A stretch of 64,000 bases of DNA, taken from the NCBI GenBank assembly GCA_900542835.1, contig UQPB01000003.1, forward strand, positions 1 to 64,000, given 5' to 3'. Position numbers and translations under genes: made by a program. Below, piece after piece: positions 13,991 through 22,314 of this stretch. The notes beneath the pieces are model-generated. The model searched no databases, had not been told where the DNA came from, and saw nothing but the letters and a program-made list of their open reading frames with translations. Position 1 is the first letter of the stretch. The number at the start of each line of letters is the position of its first letter. This DNA is from an uncultured Pelosinus sp. Lineage in GTDB: Bacteria > Bacillota > Negativicutes > Sporomusales > Acetonemataceae.

Positions 13991-15245
13991 ATCTGACTGC
14001 GCGGCATTTGCTCCAGGCCAGCCGGCCAAGGCCAAACAATAGGCCGGTAATGGAGAGAACCGCCAGGAAGAGTACAAAATGAGCGCCAATTTGCTCCAGC
14101 CGGTCGATAAATGTGAAATTGCCCTGATACATACCGATATGTTGAAAAACAGGCATGGTAGAATCGCTGAAGGCCAACTGCTCCAGCTTCATCAGTCCCA
14201 TGGTAATAATCGCAGCCAGTACGGCATGCAGCAGACGCCCCGCCATATATGGACGCATGCGGATGCCGGACTCAATGACAATGCTGGCTACCTGTCCGTG
14301 TACGCATAAGCCGCTCCAGGCGATAATCGCGCCCGCGATGGCAACCTTTTCGATCAGCGGGGCATCGGCCTGGCTCGCGGCCATTGCCCCCAAATCCAAC
14401 TCGAAGAAGCCGCTGACCAGCGCCGGAGCCAGCGAGGTGCTGAAGCCGGTAATTTCCAGGAGGACGGTAAAGATACTGGTAAATATGTCGGTAAAGCCTG
14501 TGACCGAGAGGATTCGTAAAAATACGGAGAAGAGGATAATGAATCCGCCAATGAGCAGGATTGTGTTCATCGAAATTTTGACCGAGTCGCCCAGGAGCTG
14601 GCTGAGCGACCTGCCGTCTTCGCGTCTGGCCTTGACCATAGCCCGGAAGGCCCGCCGCGGAATTTGCGAGAGGGCTACGCCTTTAGCCTCGGCAGAATTG
14701 GGTTGGCTGCGTCCGTGAAACCGGAATAAAATCCCGACCAGGACGCTGGAAATATAGTGGGCAAGGGCTATAATCGCCCCCAGCTCCGGCCGGCCGAACA
14801 TGCCGACAGCGACGGCGCCGAACATGAATAACGGGTCAGCGGTATTGGTAAACGACAGCAGCCGTTCCGCTTCAATAGCGGTGCATAAGCGGTTCTGACG
14901 GAAGCGGGCGGTAATAACGGCGTCCATGGGATAACCTGACGCCAGTCCCATGCTCATGGCAAAAGCGCCGGCCCCCGGAACATTGAACAGCGGGCGCATC
15001 ATCGGTTCCAGAATGACGCCGATGAAGTGAACCGCCCCCAGTCCCATGAGAATTTCCGATAAAATAAAAAAAGGCAGCAAGGCTGGAAAGACGACGTTCC
15101 ACCATAACTGCAGACCGGTCATCGCCGAGTCGAAAGCGTCTTTGGGGAACCGGACGGTAGCGACAGTGATAAAAATTACACTGATAGTGAGAAAACACAG
15201 GCCTAATCGGGAATAATACGAATGCGCTTTATGGCTGATTTTCAT
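13989..15245 (-). CDS. ylbJ: Sporulation integral membrane protein YlbJ
   Basis: 418 aa, ATG at 15245 with AGAGGAGG upstream. About 8-10 hydrophobic helices. Family motifs include WWNVVFPALLPFFILSEIL (about 49-67), GLASGYPMDA (about 100-109) and the late GLCVHGQVASI. YlbJ carries nucleoside-recognition (Gate) domains and in B. subtilis is made in the mother cell (sigma-E) and needed for heat-resistant spores. It lies between coaD and ylbK as in Bacillus but is transcribed on the opposite strand. It supports a sporeforming host. Confidence 0.93.
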   Translation of the reverse strand: MKISHKAHSYYSRLGLCFLTISVIFITVATVRFPKDAFDSAMTGLQLWWNVVFPALLPFFILSEILMGLGAVHFIGVILEPMMRPLFNVPGAGAFAMSMGLASGYPMDAVITARFRQNRLCTAIEAERLLSFTNTADPLFMFGAVAVGMFGRPELGAIIALAHYISSVLVGILFRFHGRSQPNSAEAKGVALSQIPRRAFRAMVKARREDGRSLSQLLGDSVKISMNTILLIGGFIILFSVFLRILSVTGFTDIFTSIFTVLLEITGFSTSLAPALVSGFFELDLGAMAASQADAPLIEKVAIAGAIIAWSGLCVHGQVASIVIESGIRMRPYMAGRLLHAVLAAIITMGLMKLEQLAFSDSTMPVFQHIGMYQGNFTFIDRLEQIGAHFVLFLAVLSITGLLFGLGRLAWSKCRAVR

Positions 15246-15353
15246 CAGTATCCTCCTCTGCTGTAGGACATGTATTCACAAGCACTTCTATACAAATGAC
15301 AGTTCATATATATTGATGAAGCGGCTAGTTTATAACACTGATGAGGTGGAGAA

Positions 15354-16226
15354 ATGCACGATAAGATTGTAGACCGTCCGAAAATCGGGTTGGTGCTGGG
15401 GTCGGGAGGCTTGCGCGGTCTGGCCCATGTCGGCGTAATGCGGGTGCTGGAGGAGGAGGGCATTCCCATTGACTGCGTCGCCGGCTGCAGTATTGGCAGC
15501 CTAATTGGCGCTTTGTATTGCGCCGGATTGTCTTTGGACAATATTGAAAAGCTTGCCAGGCATTTAAAGCGCCGGCATTGGCTGGATTTTGTCATTCCCA
15601 AGCTAGGCTTGTTTTCCGGCGAGCGGGTTTTGAGCATGATTCAAATCCTGACGCAAAAGAAAACCTTCGATCAGCTCCGCATACCACTTTCGATCGTGGC
15701 TACAGAACTTCACGAAGGCCGGGAAATTGTCTTTGATTCCGGCGAGGTTGCCGCCGCCGTCAGGGCCAGCGTTTCCGTGCCGGGAATCTTTATTCCGTTT
15801 GCACTTGATGATATGCTGCTGGTTGACGGGGCGGTGCTGAACCCGACGCCGATCGATGTGGCTCGCAGGATGGGGGCGGATGTCGTAATCGCTGTCGATC
15901 TGGCTCATGCCGGAACCGTCTGCTCAATCAGCAATATTTTTGATGTCATCATTCAGTCTATTGATATCATGGAACGGGAATTGATGAAAACGCGTGAAAT
16001 GGTGTGCGATGTCATCATCCGGCCGGATATCGCTCACATATCGCCCAGTTCGTTTGAGCAAACGGAAGAATGTGTGGCTCTGGGAGCAGCGGCGGCGCGG
16101 GAAATGCTGCCGCAGATCCGTTCGCAGATCAGTTCCGCTGCTCAAGGTAAAGCGGCGACTGCCGGAAATCCCGCGCCCCTGAGCGTTGCCGCGGCGACGG
16201 CGCCGCCAACGCGTAAATGTCGCTAG
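15354..16226 (+). CDS. ylbK: Patatin-like phospholipase/esterase (YlbK/RssA type)
   Basis: 290 aa, ATG with GAGGTGGAG upstream. A patatin domain runs from about 10 to 200: oxyanion motif GSGGLRG (16-22), nucleophile elbow GCSIGS (44-49, Ser46) and catalytic Asp158 in LLVDGA. The family hydrolyses acyl esters of lipids. It has no signal peptide, so it is cytoplasmic or peripheral. The last ~33 residues (Ala/Pro-rich, ending TRKCR) overlap the convergent tmcAL gene by 98 bp and look like a non-conserved tail. Confidence 0.92.
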   Translation: MHDKIVDRPKIGLVLGSGGLRGLAHVGVMRVLEEEGIPIDCVAGCSIGSLIGALYCAGLSLDNIEKLARHLKRRHWLDFVIPKLGLFSGERVLSMIQILTQKKTFDQLRIPLSIVATELHEGREIVFDSGEVAAAVRASVSVPGIFIPFALDDMLLVDGAVLNPTPIDVARRMGADVVIAVDLAHAGTVCSISNIFDVIIQSIDIMERELMKTREMVCDVIIRPDIAHISPSSFEQTEECVALGAAAAREMLPQIRSQISSAAQGKAATAGNPAPLSVAAATAPPTRKCR

Positions 16227-17373
16227 CCAGCGTGTCGAACGCCAGCATGCGGGCGGCTAAAGAGGCGTCGGCTTGTCTGCTTCGCTCCCGGCTGTTGAGA
16301 GCGCGGGCGGTTTTGATAACCACCGGAATGGCGCTCCGCATATTGATCGCTTTCAGCAGCAGGCGGCCGGTGGCGTTAAACGCCAGCACCCGCGCGTATA
16401 GCGGGCCGCATTGATCAAACTGATCGGTCTGTCGGCGCGATAATCCCAGCAGCGAATAGATTAAAAGCCGTTGCAGGCGGGTCCGGGTATAGCGTTTGCT
16501 TTTGGTTGCGGCCAGCAGTTCTTCAAGCGTCGTCGCCGACAGCGCCGCCGCCGCCAGCCGGTGATGCAGGCCTTCCGCCATATCCGGCAGCGCCGCCAGT
16601 TCCTCCAGCCGGACAGTGCGCAGTTTGTAAAGCAGCGGCGCTGCGAGCGCCTCGTAAGTTACCGGACCGCTGCCGTCGGCGGTTCTTTGCCTGATCAGGC
16701 TCAGGCTTGAGGCCGGCAGGGCGAGCTGTAAAGCAGCTTCGGCGCCGTTTTGCAGCGCTTGCCTGATCGCGCTGGCGCTGGCAAAGGGCGAGGCGATTTC
16801 ACTGTCGTGATAGCGCGAGTCTCTGCGTCCAATCACAACTGGCGCCAATTCCGGCGCGAAGCTGCTGATTGCCCGTAGATACTCCACCGCCAGAATATTA
16901 TTTGGTTGTACGAGTATGGCGCTTTCCGCCCCGGCTGCAGCCAGGCAGTCCGTCAAAGCCGCAGCATAGGTCACGCCTGCGGCCAGGCGCGTTTGCAATG
17001 CCTCGCCCAGCTGATCGGTCCGGTAGGCAGCCGCCTGCCGTAAGGCGTCAAGGTCGGGCGTTTCGGCGCCAAAGGCGAGATGCGACACCACGCCCAGCGA
17101 CTGCAGCAGCCGCACACCGGCGGTTGCAAAGTATTGAGCGCTGCGTACGGCGAATACCGTCGGCAGTTCCAGGACCAGGTCGACGCCGCCGTCGATTGCC
17201 ATCGACGCCCGCGTCCATTTGTCGAATGCCGCCGGCTCGCCCCGCTGCGTGAACTGGCCGCTGATGACGGCGACGCAGCAGTCGCAGCCGGAACGTTGTT
17301 TGGCCTGGCTGACATGCCATAAATGGCCGTTATGGAAAGGATTGTATTCGGCGATTATGCCTACCGCTTTCAT
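16129..17373 (-). CDS. tmcAL: tRNA(Met) cytidine acetate ligase (TmcAL/YlbM)
   Basis: 414 aa, ATG at 17373 with GAGGTG upstream. The nucleotidyltransferase-like start GIIAEYNPFHNGHLWHV (5-21) with the HxGH motif is diagnostic, followed by SGQFTQRGEPA, LPTVFAVRSAQYFA, and the C-terminal DFRQSPLYL. TmcAL activates acetate with ATP and acetylates C34 of elongator tRNA-Met (ac4C). Acetate kinase lies divergently next door, as in many clostridia; both use acetate, but a functional link is only suggestive. Its 3' end overlaps ylbK. Confidence 0.94.
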   Translation of the reverse strand: MKAVGIIAEYNPFHNGHLWHVSQAKQRSGCDCCVAVISGQFTQRGEPAAFDKWTRASMAIDGGVDLVLELPTVFAVRSAQYFATAGVRLLQSLGVVSHLAFGAETPDLDALRQAAAYRTDQLGEALQTRLAAGVTYAAALTDCLAAAGAESAILVQPNNILAVEYLRAISSFAPELAPVVIGRRDSRYHDSEIASPFASASAIRQALQNGAEAALQLALPASSLSLIRQRTADGSGPVTYEALAAPLLYKLRTVRLEELAALPDMAEGLHHRLAAAALSATTLEELLAATKSKRYTRTRLQRLLIYSLLGLSRRQTDQFDQCGPLYARVLAFNATGRLLLKAINMRSAIPVVIKTARALNSRERSRQADASLAARMLAFDTLASDIYALAAPSPRQRSGARDFRQSPLYLEQRN

Positions 17374-17569
17374 TTATTCACCTCGTGCAAGCAAGCTATA
17401 GTATCTGGTTTCGTGCGCGCCGTCCCGATTCCTGTGAGGGCAAAAGATTTTTTTGATATTTTGCGGATAGTGTGTCCAGGAGAAGGGAAAAAGTTAACGG
17501 TGTCGAAATTGATATTAATATTGACGGTCTAGTGGTCTGTCCACTGCTGATTTTAGGAGGCGTAATAAC

Positions 17570-18772
17570 ATGAAGGTTTTGGTTGTGAACTGTGGCAGTT
17601 CATCGCTTAAGTATCAACTGCTGGCGATGACGGATGAATCGGTTTTGGCAAAGGGCTTGGTTGAACGGATCGGCCTGGAAGGCTCAATTTTGACGCACCA
17701 GCCGACAGGGAAAGAAAAAGTGCCAATTAAAACAGAAATTCCCGATCATCGCAAAGCGATCGAATTGGTTCTGGCCGCGCTGGTTGATGCCGGACACGGT
17801 GTGTTGGCTAACCTAAGTGAAATTTCCGCTATCGGGCACCGGGTTGTGCACGGCGGTGAGGAGTTTGCCGATTCTGTGCTGATTACACCAGGGGTAATGG
17901 ATGCGCTGAACCGCTGCATTGAAATGGCGCCGCTGCACAATCCGCCCAATATTTTCGGCATCCAGGCTTGTGAAAAGCTAATGCCGGGGGTGCCCCAGGT
18001 AGGGGTATTCGATACGGCGTTCCACCAAACAATGCCCAAGCACGCCTTCCTCTATGGCTTGCCGTATGAAGCCTATGAAAAGTACGGACTCCGCCGCTAC
18101 GGATTCCATGGTACCTCGCATAAATATGTATCGCAGCGGGTCGCTGAAGAAATGGACGAGCATATGACCAATCTGCGAATTATTACCTGCCATTTAGGCA
18201 ACGGCGCCAGCATTACCGCCGTGAAATACGGCCGTTCCATCGACACCAGCATGGGCTTTACGCCGCTGGAAGGCTTGGTAATGGGAACCCGTTCCGGCGA
18301 AATTGATCCGGCCATTATTCCGTTCCTGATGAAGAAGGAGGGGATGTCGCCGGAAGAGATTGACAGTTATCTCAACAAGCAGTCGGGTGTGCTCGGTATA
18401 TCCGGCGTGTCAAGCGACTTCCGCGATATCGAAGACGCTTCCGATCATGGCAATGAGAGAGCCCAGCTGGCGCTTGACATTTTCTCCTATAAAGTCCGCA
18501 AATTTATCGGCAGCTATGCTGCCGCCATGGGCGGCGTCGACGCGATTGCCTTCACTGCCGGTTTGGGAGAAAACTCACCGTTTATGCGGGATAAAATCTG
18601 CAATGGTCTGGAGTTTTTGGGAACGCGGATTGATCCGGAGAAGAACAATGTGCGGGGCAAGGCGCAGGAAATCAGCGTAGACGGCGCCCGTGTCAAAATT
18701 TTTGTTATTCCTACTAACGAGGAACTGGTTATTGCCCGTGATACTAAGCTGATTTGTGCGCCGCTCCTCTAA
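17570..18772 (+). CDS. ackA: Acetate kinase
   Basis: 400 aa, the normal length. ATG with TTAGGAGG upstream. ASKHA-fold signatures are NCGSSSLKYQL (5-15), GHRVVHGGEEF (near 90), RRYGFHGTSHKYVS (near 175) and TGHLG-type THGLG-like segment CHLGNGASITA (about 206-216). It makes ATP and acetate from acetyl phosphate (and the reverse), the key substrate-level phosphorylation step of anaerobes. No pta is adjacent. It ends in a hairpin that also holds the -35 box of the next promoter. Confidence 0.97.
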   Translation: MKVLVVNCGSSSLKYQLLAMTDESVLAKGLVERIGLEGSILTHQPTGKEKVPIKTEIPDHRKAIELVLAALVDAGHGVLANLSEISAIGHRVVHGGEEFADSVLITPGVMDALNRCIEMAPLHNPPNIFGIQACEKLMPGVPQVGVFDTAFHQTMPKHAFLYGLPYEAYEKYGLRRYGFHGTSHKYVSQRVAEEMDEHMTNLRIITCHLGNGASITAVKYGRSIDTSMGFTPLEGLVMGTRSGEIDPAIIPFLMKKEGMSPEEIDSYLNKQSGVLGISGVSSDFRDIEDASDHGNERAQLALDIFSYKVRKFIGSYAAAMGGVDAIAFTAGLGENSPFMRDKICNGLEFLGTRIDPEKNNVRGKAQEISVDGARVKIFVIPTNEELVIARDTKLICAPLL

Positions 18773-18788
18773 ACAGCCCCTGCATAGT

Positions 18789-18833
18789 TGTCAAGAAAGC
18801 CGAGGCATTCGCATGCTCCGGCTTTTCTTGACA
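18789..18833 (+). terminator. ackA terminator, overlapping the next promoter
   Basis: tgtcaagaaagccg (18789-18802) pairs with cggcttttcttgaca (18819-18833), one base bulged. The last six bases of the 3' arm are the TTGACA of the yceD promoter. Confidence 0.75.
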
Positions 18834-18856
18834 AACAATAGCATGGTGGCTATAAT
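18828..18856 (+). promoter_or_regulatory. Consensus sigma-A promoter of the yceD-rpmF-fab operon
   Basis: TTGACA (18828-18833), exactly 17 nt, TATAAT (18851-18856). The expected start site near 18863 lies after the ATG at 18859, which favours the downstream TTG start for yceD. Confidence 0.9.
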
Positions 18857-18879
18857 TAATGAGGACTGAGGTGAAATCC

Positions 18880-19380
18880 TTGATTATTGACGTTTCTCGC
18901 GTTAAAAAGGATGTAGGCGCTGTTGCGGAGTATCGCTTTTCCGATGTGTCGCTTTCGACCGGTACTGTTACATACACTGACCTTGATGTCAGCGGTAAGG
19001 TCTTGAATAACGGCGCAGTTCTGGAAGTGGCGGGACGAATTATGGGGCAGGCCCGGTTTGTATGCGGCCGGTGTCTGGAATCCTACTTAGCCAAGGTCGA
19101 GATCCCGTTTCTGGCCGACTTTCGTGAAGGGTCGCCGGAACGAGACCCGGAAGCGGATGTGTCGTGGTATCAGGGAGATTGCATCAATATCACAGAGCCG
19201 GTACGGGAAGCATTGATTTTAGCCGAACCGTTTAAACCGATTTGCCGCCAAACCTGTCGGGGCCTTTGCCCTGTTTGCGGCAAAAATCTGAATATCGAGA
19301 GTTGCGCCTGCACGACTGAGACCATTAATCCGAAATTCGCCGTATTGCAGAAGCTGCTTGACGCGAATCAAGAACCCTAG
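18880..19380 (+). CDS. yceD: YceD/DUF177 family protein (YlbN)
   Basis: 166 aa from the TTG at 18880. GAGGTG lies upstream, and the in-frame ATG at 18859 would lie at or before the transcription start. A DUF177 domain with the motif RFVCGRCLESY, a late CRQTCRGLCPVCGKNLN cysteine cluster and CAC looks like a zinc site. In plants and E. coli this family is needed for 23S rRNA accumulation. It is almost always directly upstream of rpmF, as here (19 nt), so a role in 50S assembly is likely. Confidence 0.93.
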   Translation: MIIDVSRVKKDVGAVAEYRFSDVSLSTGTVTYTDLDVSGKVLNNGAVLEVAGRIMGQARFVCGRCLESYLAKVEIPFLADFREGSPERDPEADVSWYQGDCINITEPVREALILAEPFKPICRQTCRGLCPVCGKNLNIESCACTTETINPKFAVLQKLLDANQEP

Positions 19381-19399
19381 AGTTAAGGAGGTGTAAGTA

Positions 19400-19576
19400 A
19401 TGGCCGTTCCAAAGCGTAAAATGTCCAAATGCCGCCGTGATAAGCGTCGCGCAAACTGGAAACTGACTGTACCGGGATTAACGGAGTGCCCGCAATGCCA
19501 TCAACTGAAAATGCCCCATCGGGTATGCTCAGAGTGTGGATATTACAATGGCAAGGAAATTGTCGCAGCCCAGTAA
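19400..19576 (+). CDS. rpmF: 50S ribosomal protein L32
   Basis: 58 aa. ATG with TAAGGAGGTG upstream. Typical L32 start MAVPKRKMSKCRRDKRRANW and two CxxC pairs (CPQC at about 31-34, CSEC at 44-47), the zinc-ribbon form. It is a component of the large ribosomal subunit. The gene is closed by a hairpin before fapR. Confidence 0.97.
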   Translation: MAVPKRKMSKCRRDKRRANWKLTVPGLTECPQCHQLKMPHRVCSECGYYNGKEIVAAQ

Positions 19577-19599
19577 AAGAGAATAAAAATGTGCAGGGT

Positions 19600-19641
19600 G
19601 AGCAAGATACAATCGAAATTCGATGTACTTGCTCACTTTTT
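19600..19641 (+). terminator. Terminator or attenuator after rpmF
   Basis: gtgagcaag/cttgctcac plus an inner atcg/cgat stem, followed by TTTTT (19637-19641). It separates rpmF from the fapR-plsX-fab genes, so these probably also use their own promoter. Confidence 0.8.
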
Positions 19642-19643
19642 AC

Positions 19644-19693
19644 TTGCATTAACAACCACATATGCTTTATACTAAGCCTGTTAACAGGTCTTA
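19644..19693 (+). promoter_or_regulatory. Candidate fapR promoter with overlapping palindromic operator
   Basis: TTGCAT (19644-19649), 18-nt spacer, TATACT (19668-19673). A palindrome with perfect 12-bp core cctgttaacagg (19677-19688) and flanks taag/ctta covers the expected start site, where a repressor would block transcription. In Firmicutes FapR controls its own operon through a palindrome here, so FapR is the likely binder; the base match to the Bacillus box is only partial. Confidence 0.5.
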
Positions 19694-19720
19694 TTACTTG
19701 CTGCTAATAGGTGATTGATG

Positions 19721-20275
19721 ATGCGTACTCCCAAAAAAGTCAGACAGGCGATGCTGCAGGAAAAGCTGCGCGAAGGCTTGTTCTTGACCGATGAGGATCT
19801 GGCCGCGATGCTTGGCGTCAGCGTACAGACAATCCGGCTTGACAGGCTTGAGCTTGGCATTCCCGAATTGAGAGAACGCACCCGGCAGCTGGCGCATGAA
19901 GCGCAGGCGCAGATCCGGACGATTGCCAGCGGTGAGGTTATCGGTGAACTGATTGACCTGGAATTGGGGCAGGCGGCGATATCGCTGTTGAATGTTACGC
20001 CTGATATGGTCTTTGCAAGAACAAAAATCGCCAGGGGGCATTATTTATTCGCTCAGGCGAATTCCCTGGCTCTGGCCTTGATTGATGCGCCGACTGCGGT
20101 GACCGGAGTCGCTAACGTAAAGTTTAAAACGCCTGTATACATGGGGGCAAAACTGATTGCGAAAGCGGAAGTGGTCAAGGTACGCGGCAATAAATATTTT
20201 GTCTGGGTAAAAACCCGTATCGATTCACAGGAAGTCTTTCGCGCAAAGTTTATCCTGGTTTCGTTGAATCAGTGA
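19721..20275 (+). CDS. fapR: FapR, malonyl-CoA-responsive repressor of fatty acid synthesis
   Basis: 184 aa. ATG at 19721 chosen for its spacing to AGGTGA; an ATG at 19718 and a TTG at 19715 are in frame. N-terminal DeoR-like helix-turn-helix (about 20-50: FLTDEDLAAMLGVSVQTIRLDRLELGIP) is joined to a C-terminal hotdog effector domain (about 75-184). FapR binds operator DNA until malonyl-CoA binds the hotdog domain, linking precursor supply to fab and plsX expression. It is directly followed by plsX, as in B. subtilis. Confidence 0.95.
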   Translation: MRTPKKVRQAMLQEKLREGLFLTDEDLAAMLGVSVQTIRLDRLELGIPELRERTRQLAHEAQAQIRTIASGEVIGELIDLELGQAAISLLNVTPDMVFARTKIARGHYLFAQANSLALALIDAPTAVTGVANVKFKTPVYMGAKLIAKAEVVKVRGNKYFVWVKTRIDSQEVFRAKFILVSLNQ

Positions 20276-20288
20276 AGGGAGAATGCGG

Positions 20289-21314
20289 ATGAGGGTTGCT
20301 CTTGATGCAATGGGCGGTGATTTTGCCCCGCTTGAGACTGTTAACGGTGCAATTGAAGCCGTAAAAGAATTTTCCTGCGAGGTTGTCCTCGTTGGCGATA
20401 AAGAAAAAATTGAAGAAATACTGCATAAATATCCTGGATGGGAAAAACTGCCGATCACTGTTCATCATGCCAGTCAGACGATTGACATGCATGATCAGCC
20501 CGGCGTTGCGGTCAGACGTAAAAAAGACGCTTCGGTTGTGGTAGCGACACAACTGGTTAAGGAAGGAACGTGCGACGCTGTGATCGCCGCCGGCAGTACC
20601 GGCGCCGCTGTCGCCGCCGCTTTGTTCGGTCTTGGCCGGATCCAGGGCGTTGAACGGCCGACAATTGCCACGCCGATACCGAATTTAACAGGCACGACGA
20701 TTTTGCTGGATTCCGGCGCCCATGTCGACAGCAAGCCGAAACATCTGGTGCAAAGCGCTGTTATGGGCTCGATATATGCAAAATATGTGATGGGGATTGC
20801 CAATCCCCGGGTAGGGCTTCTCAATATCGGCGAAGAGGAGACCAAGGGCAATGAACAGGCGCTGGCCACCTACCCGTTGCTGACACGGCTGCGGACGATT
20901 CAGTTTATCGGCAATGTGGAAGGTCGCGATATCCCCAAGGGCAGCGTCGATGTCGTCGTCTGTGATGGGTTTGTCGGTAATATTGTACTCAAGCTGGGTG
21001 AGGGACTGGCCGGCGCGATCATGCAATTGATCAAGGACGCGGTCAGCAAGAGCGGTATTCTGACAAAGCTGGCATCACTGATGGTATTGCCGGCCTTGCG
21101 GGATCTTAAAAAGAAACTTGACTACTCCGAATACGGCGGCGCTCCGCTGCTTGGCGTTAACGGCGGGTTTATCATTTGCCATGGCAGTTCGAAGGCAAAA
21201 GCGATTAAAAACGCGATCCGGGTCGCCAAGGAGTTCAGCGAGCAGCGGGTGCTTGAACATATTCGCGATAATATTGTACGGGAGGGGCTGGCAGACCATG
21301 ACGAAGCTCAATAA
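20289..21314 (+). CDS. plsX: Phosphate acyltransferase PlsX
   Basis: 341 aa. The ATG at 20289 has AGGGAG 7 nt upstream; the ATG at 20283 is too close to it. Family landmarks are ALDAMGGDFAP (3-13), GSTGAAVAAALF near 101-112, NIGEEETKGNE and CDGFVGNI. It converts acyl-ACP to acyl phosphate, the donor for PlsY in phosphatidic acid synthesis, as a peripheral membrane enzyme. Its end overlaps the fabH start by 17 bp. Confidence 0.97.
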   Translation: MRVALDAMGGDFAPLETVNGAIEAVKEFSCEVVLVGDKEKIEEILHKYPGWEKLPITVHHASQTIDMHDQPGVAVRRKKDASVVVATQLVKEGTCDAVIAAGSTGAAVAAALFGLGRIQGVERPTIATPIPNLTGTTILLDSGAHVDSKPKHLVQSAVMGSIYAKYVMGIANPRVGLLNIGEEETKGNEQALATYPLLTRLRTIQFIGNVEGRDIPKGSVDVVVCDGFVGNIVLKLGEGLAGAIMQLIKDAVSKSGILTKLASLMVLPALRDLKKKLDYSEYGGAPLLGVNGGFIICHGSSKAKAIKNAIRVAKEFSEQRVLEHIRDNIVREGLADHDEAQ

Positions 21315-22314
21315 GTCGGTTGGAATTATCGGCTTAGGCTCTTATGTACCGGAACATGTAGTAACAAATAAGGACTTGGAACAAACCGTCGATACCAGCG
21401 ATCAGTGGATTGTGGATCGCACCGGAATTCGTGAACGCCGCATCGCCGATCCGGCTATGGCGACCTCCGATATGGCGGCAAAGGCAGCGGAGCGGGCGCT
21501 GCAGCATGCGGGACTGACGGCGGATGATCTGGATTTGATTATTGTTGCCACGGCCACGCCGGATATGGCCTTTCCCTCAACTGCCTGCATTGTTCAGGAT
21601 AAGCTTAAGGCGGGTAAGGCGGCTGCGTTTGATTTATCCGCAGGCTGCTCCGGCTTTGCTTATGCCCTGGTTACAGGTGCTCAGTTTATTCAGACCGGTC
21701 TGTACCGCCATGTGCTGGTAATCGGAGCGGAGACGCTTTCCCGGATTTTGAACTGGAGTGACCGAAATACCTGCGTCCTGTTCGGTGATGGCGCCGGCGC
21801 TGCCGTATTGGGCGAGGTTCCGTCCGGGTACGGGCTGCTGAGCTCTCACCTCGGTTCTGACGGATCAGGCGCCGAACTGTTGATGCAGCCGGCAGGAGGG
21901 GCCCGGTTACCGGCTTCGCCGGAGACCGTTGAAGGCAAACTGCATTATTTGCAGATGAATGGCAACGAGGTCTTTAAATTTGCGATTAAAGTGATGGGTG
22001 AGGCCGCGGTCAGAGTGATTGAGGATGCCGGACTGACCACGGCGGATATTGATTTTATGATTCCGCATCAGGCAAATATCCGTATCATTCAGTCAGCTGC
22101 CAAACGCCTGAAATTGCCGATGGACAAGGTAATGGTCAATGTTGACCGTTATGGTAATACGTCGGCCGCCACGATTCCAATTGCTTTGGAAGAAGCGTTG
22201 CAGTCGGGAAAAATCAAGCATGGCGATAACATCGTCCTGGTCGGCTTTGGTGCCGGCCTGACATGGGCATCTGCTGTGATAAAATGGTACAAGGGAGAAA
22301 ATGCGCTTGGATAA
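21298..22314 (+). CDS. fabH: Beta-ketoacyl-ACP synthase III
   Basis: 338 aa from the ATG at 21298 with GGAGGGG upstream. Catalytic triad: Cys117 in LSAGCSGFAYAL, His in IPHQANIRI, Asn in YGNTSAATIP. It condenses acetyl-CoA (or a branched starter) with malonyl-ACP to start fatty acid synthesis. It overlaps plsX upstream and fabK downstream (14 bp), implying tight translational coupling. Confidence 0.97.
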   Translation: MTKLNKSVGIIGLGSYVPEHVVTNKDLEQTVDTSDQWIVDRTGIRERRIADPAMATSDMAAKAAERALQHAGLTADDLDLIIVATATPDMAFPSTACIVQDKLKAGKAAAFDLSAGCSGFAYALVTGAQFIQTGLYRHVLVIGAETLSRILNWSDRNTCVLFGDGAGAAVLGEVPSGYGLLSSHLGSDGSGAELLMQPAGGARLPASPETVEGKLHYLQMNGNEVFKFAIKVMGEAAVRVIEDAGLTTADIDFMIPHQANIRIIQSAAKRLKLPMDKVMVNVDRYGNTSAATIPIALEEALQSGKIKHGDNIVLVGFGAGLTWASAVIKWYKGENALG

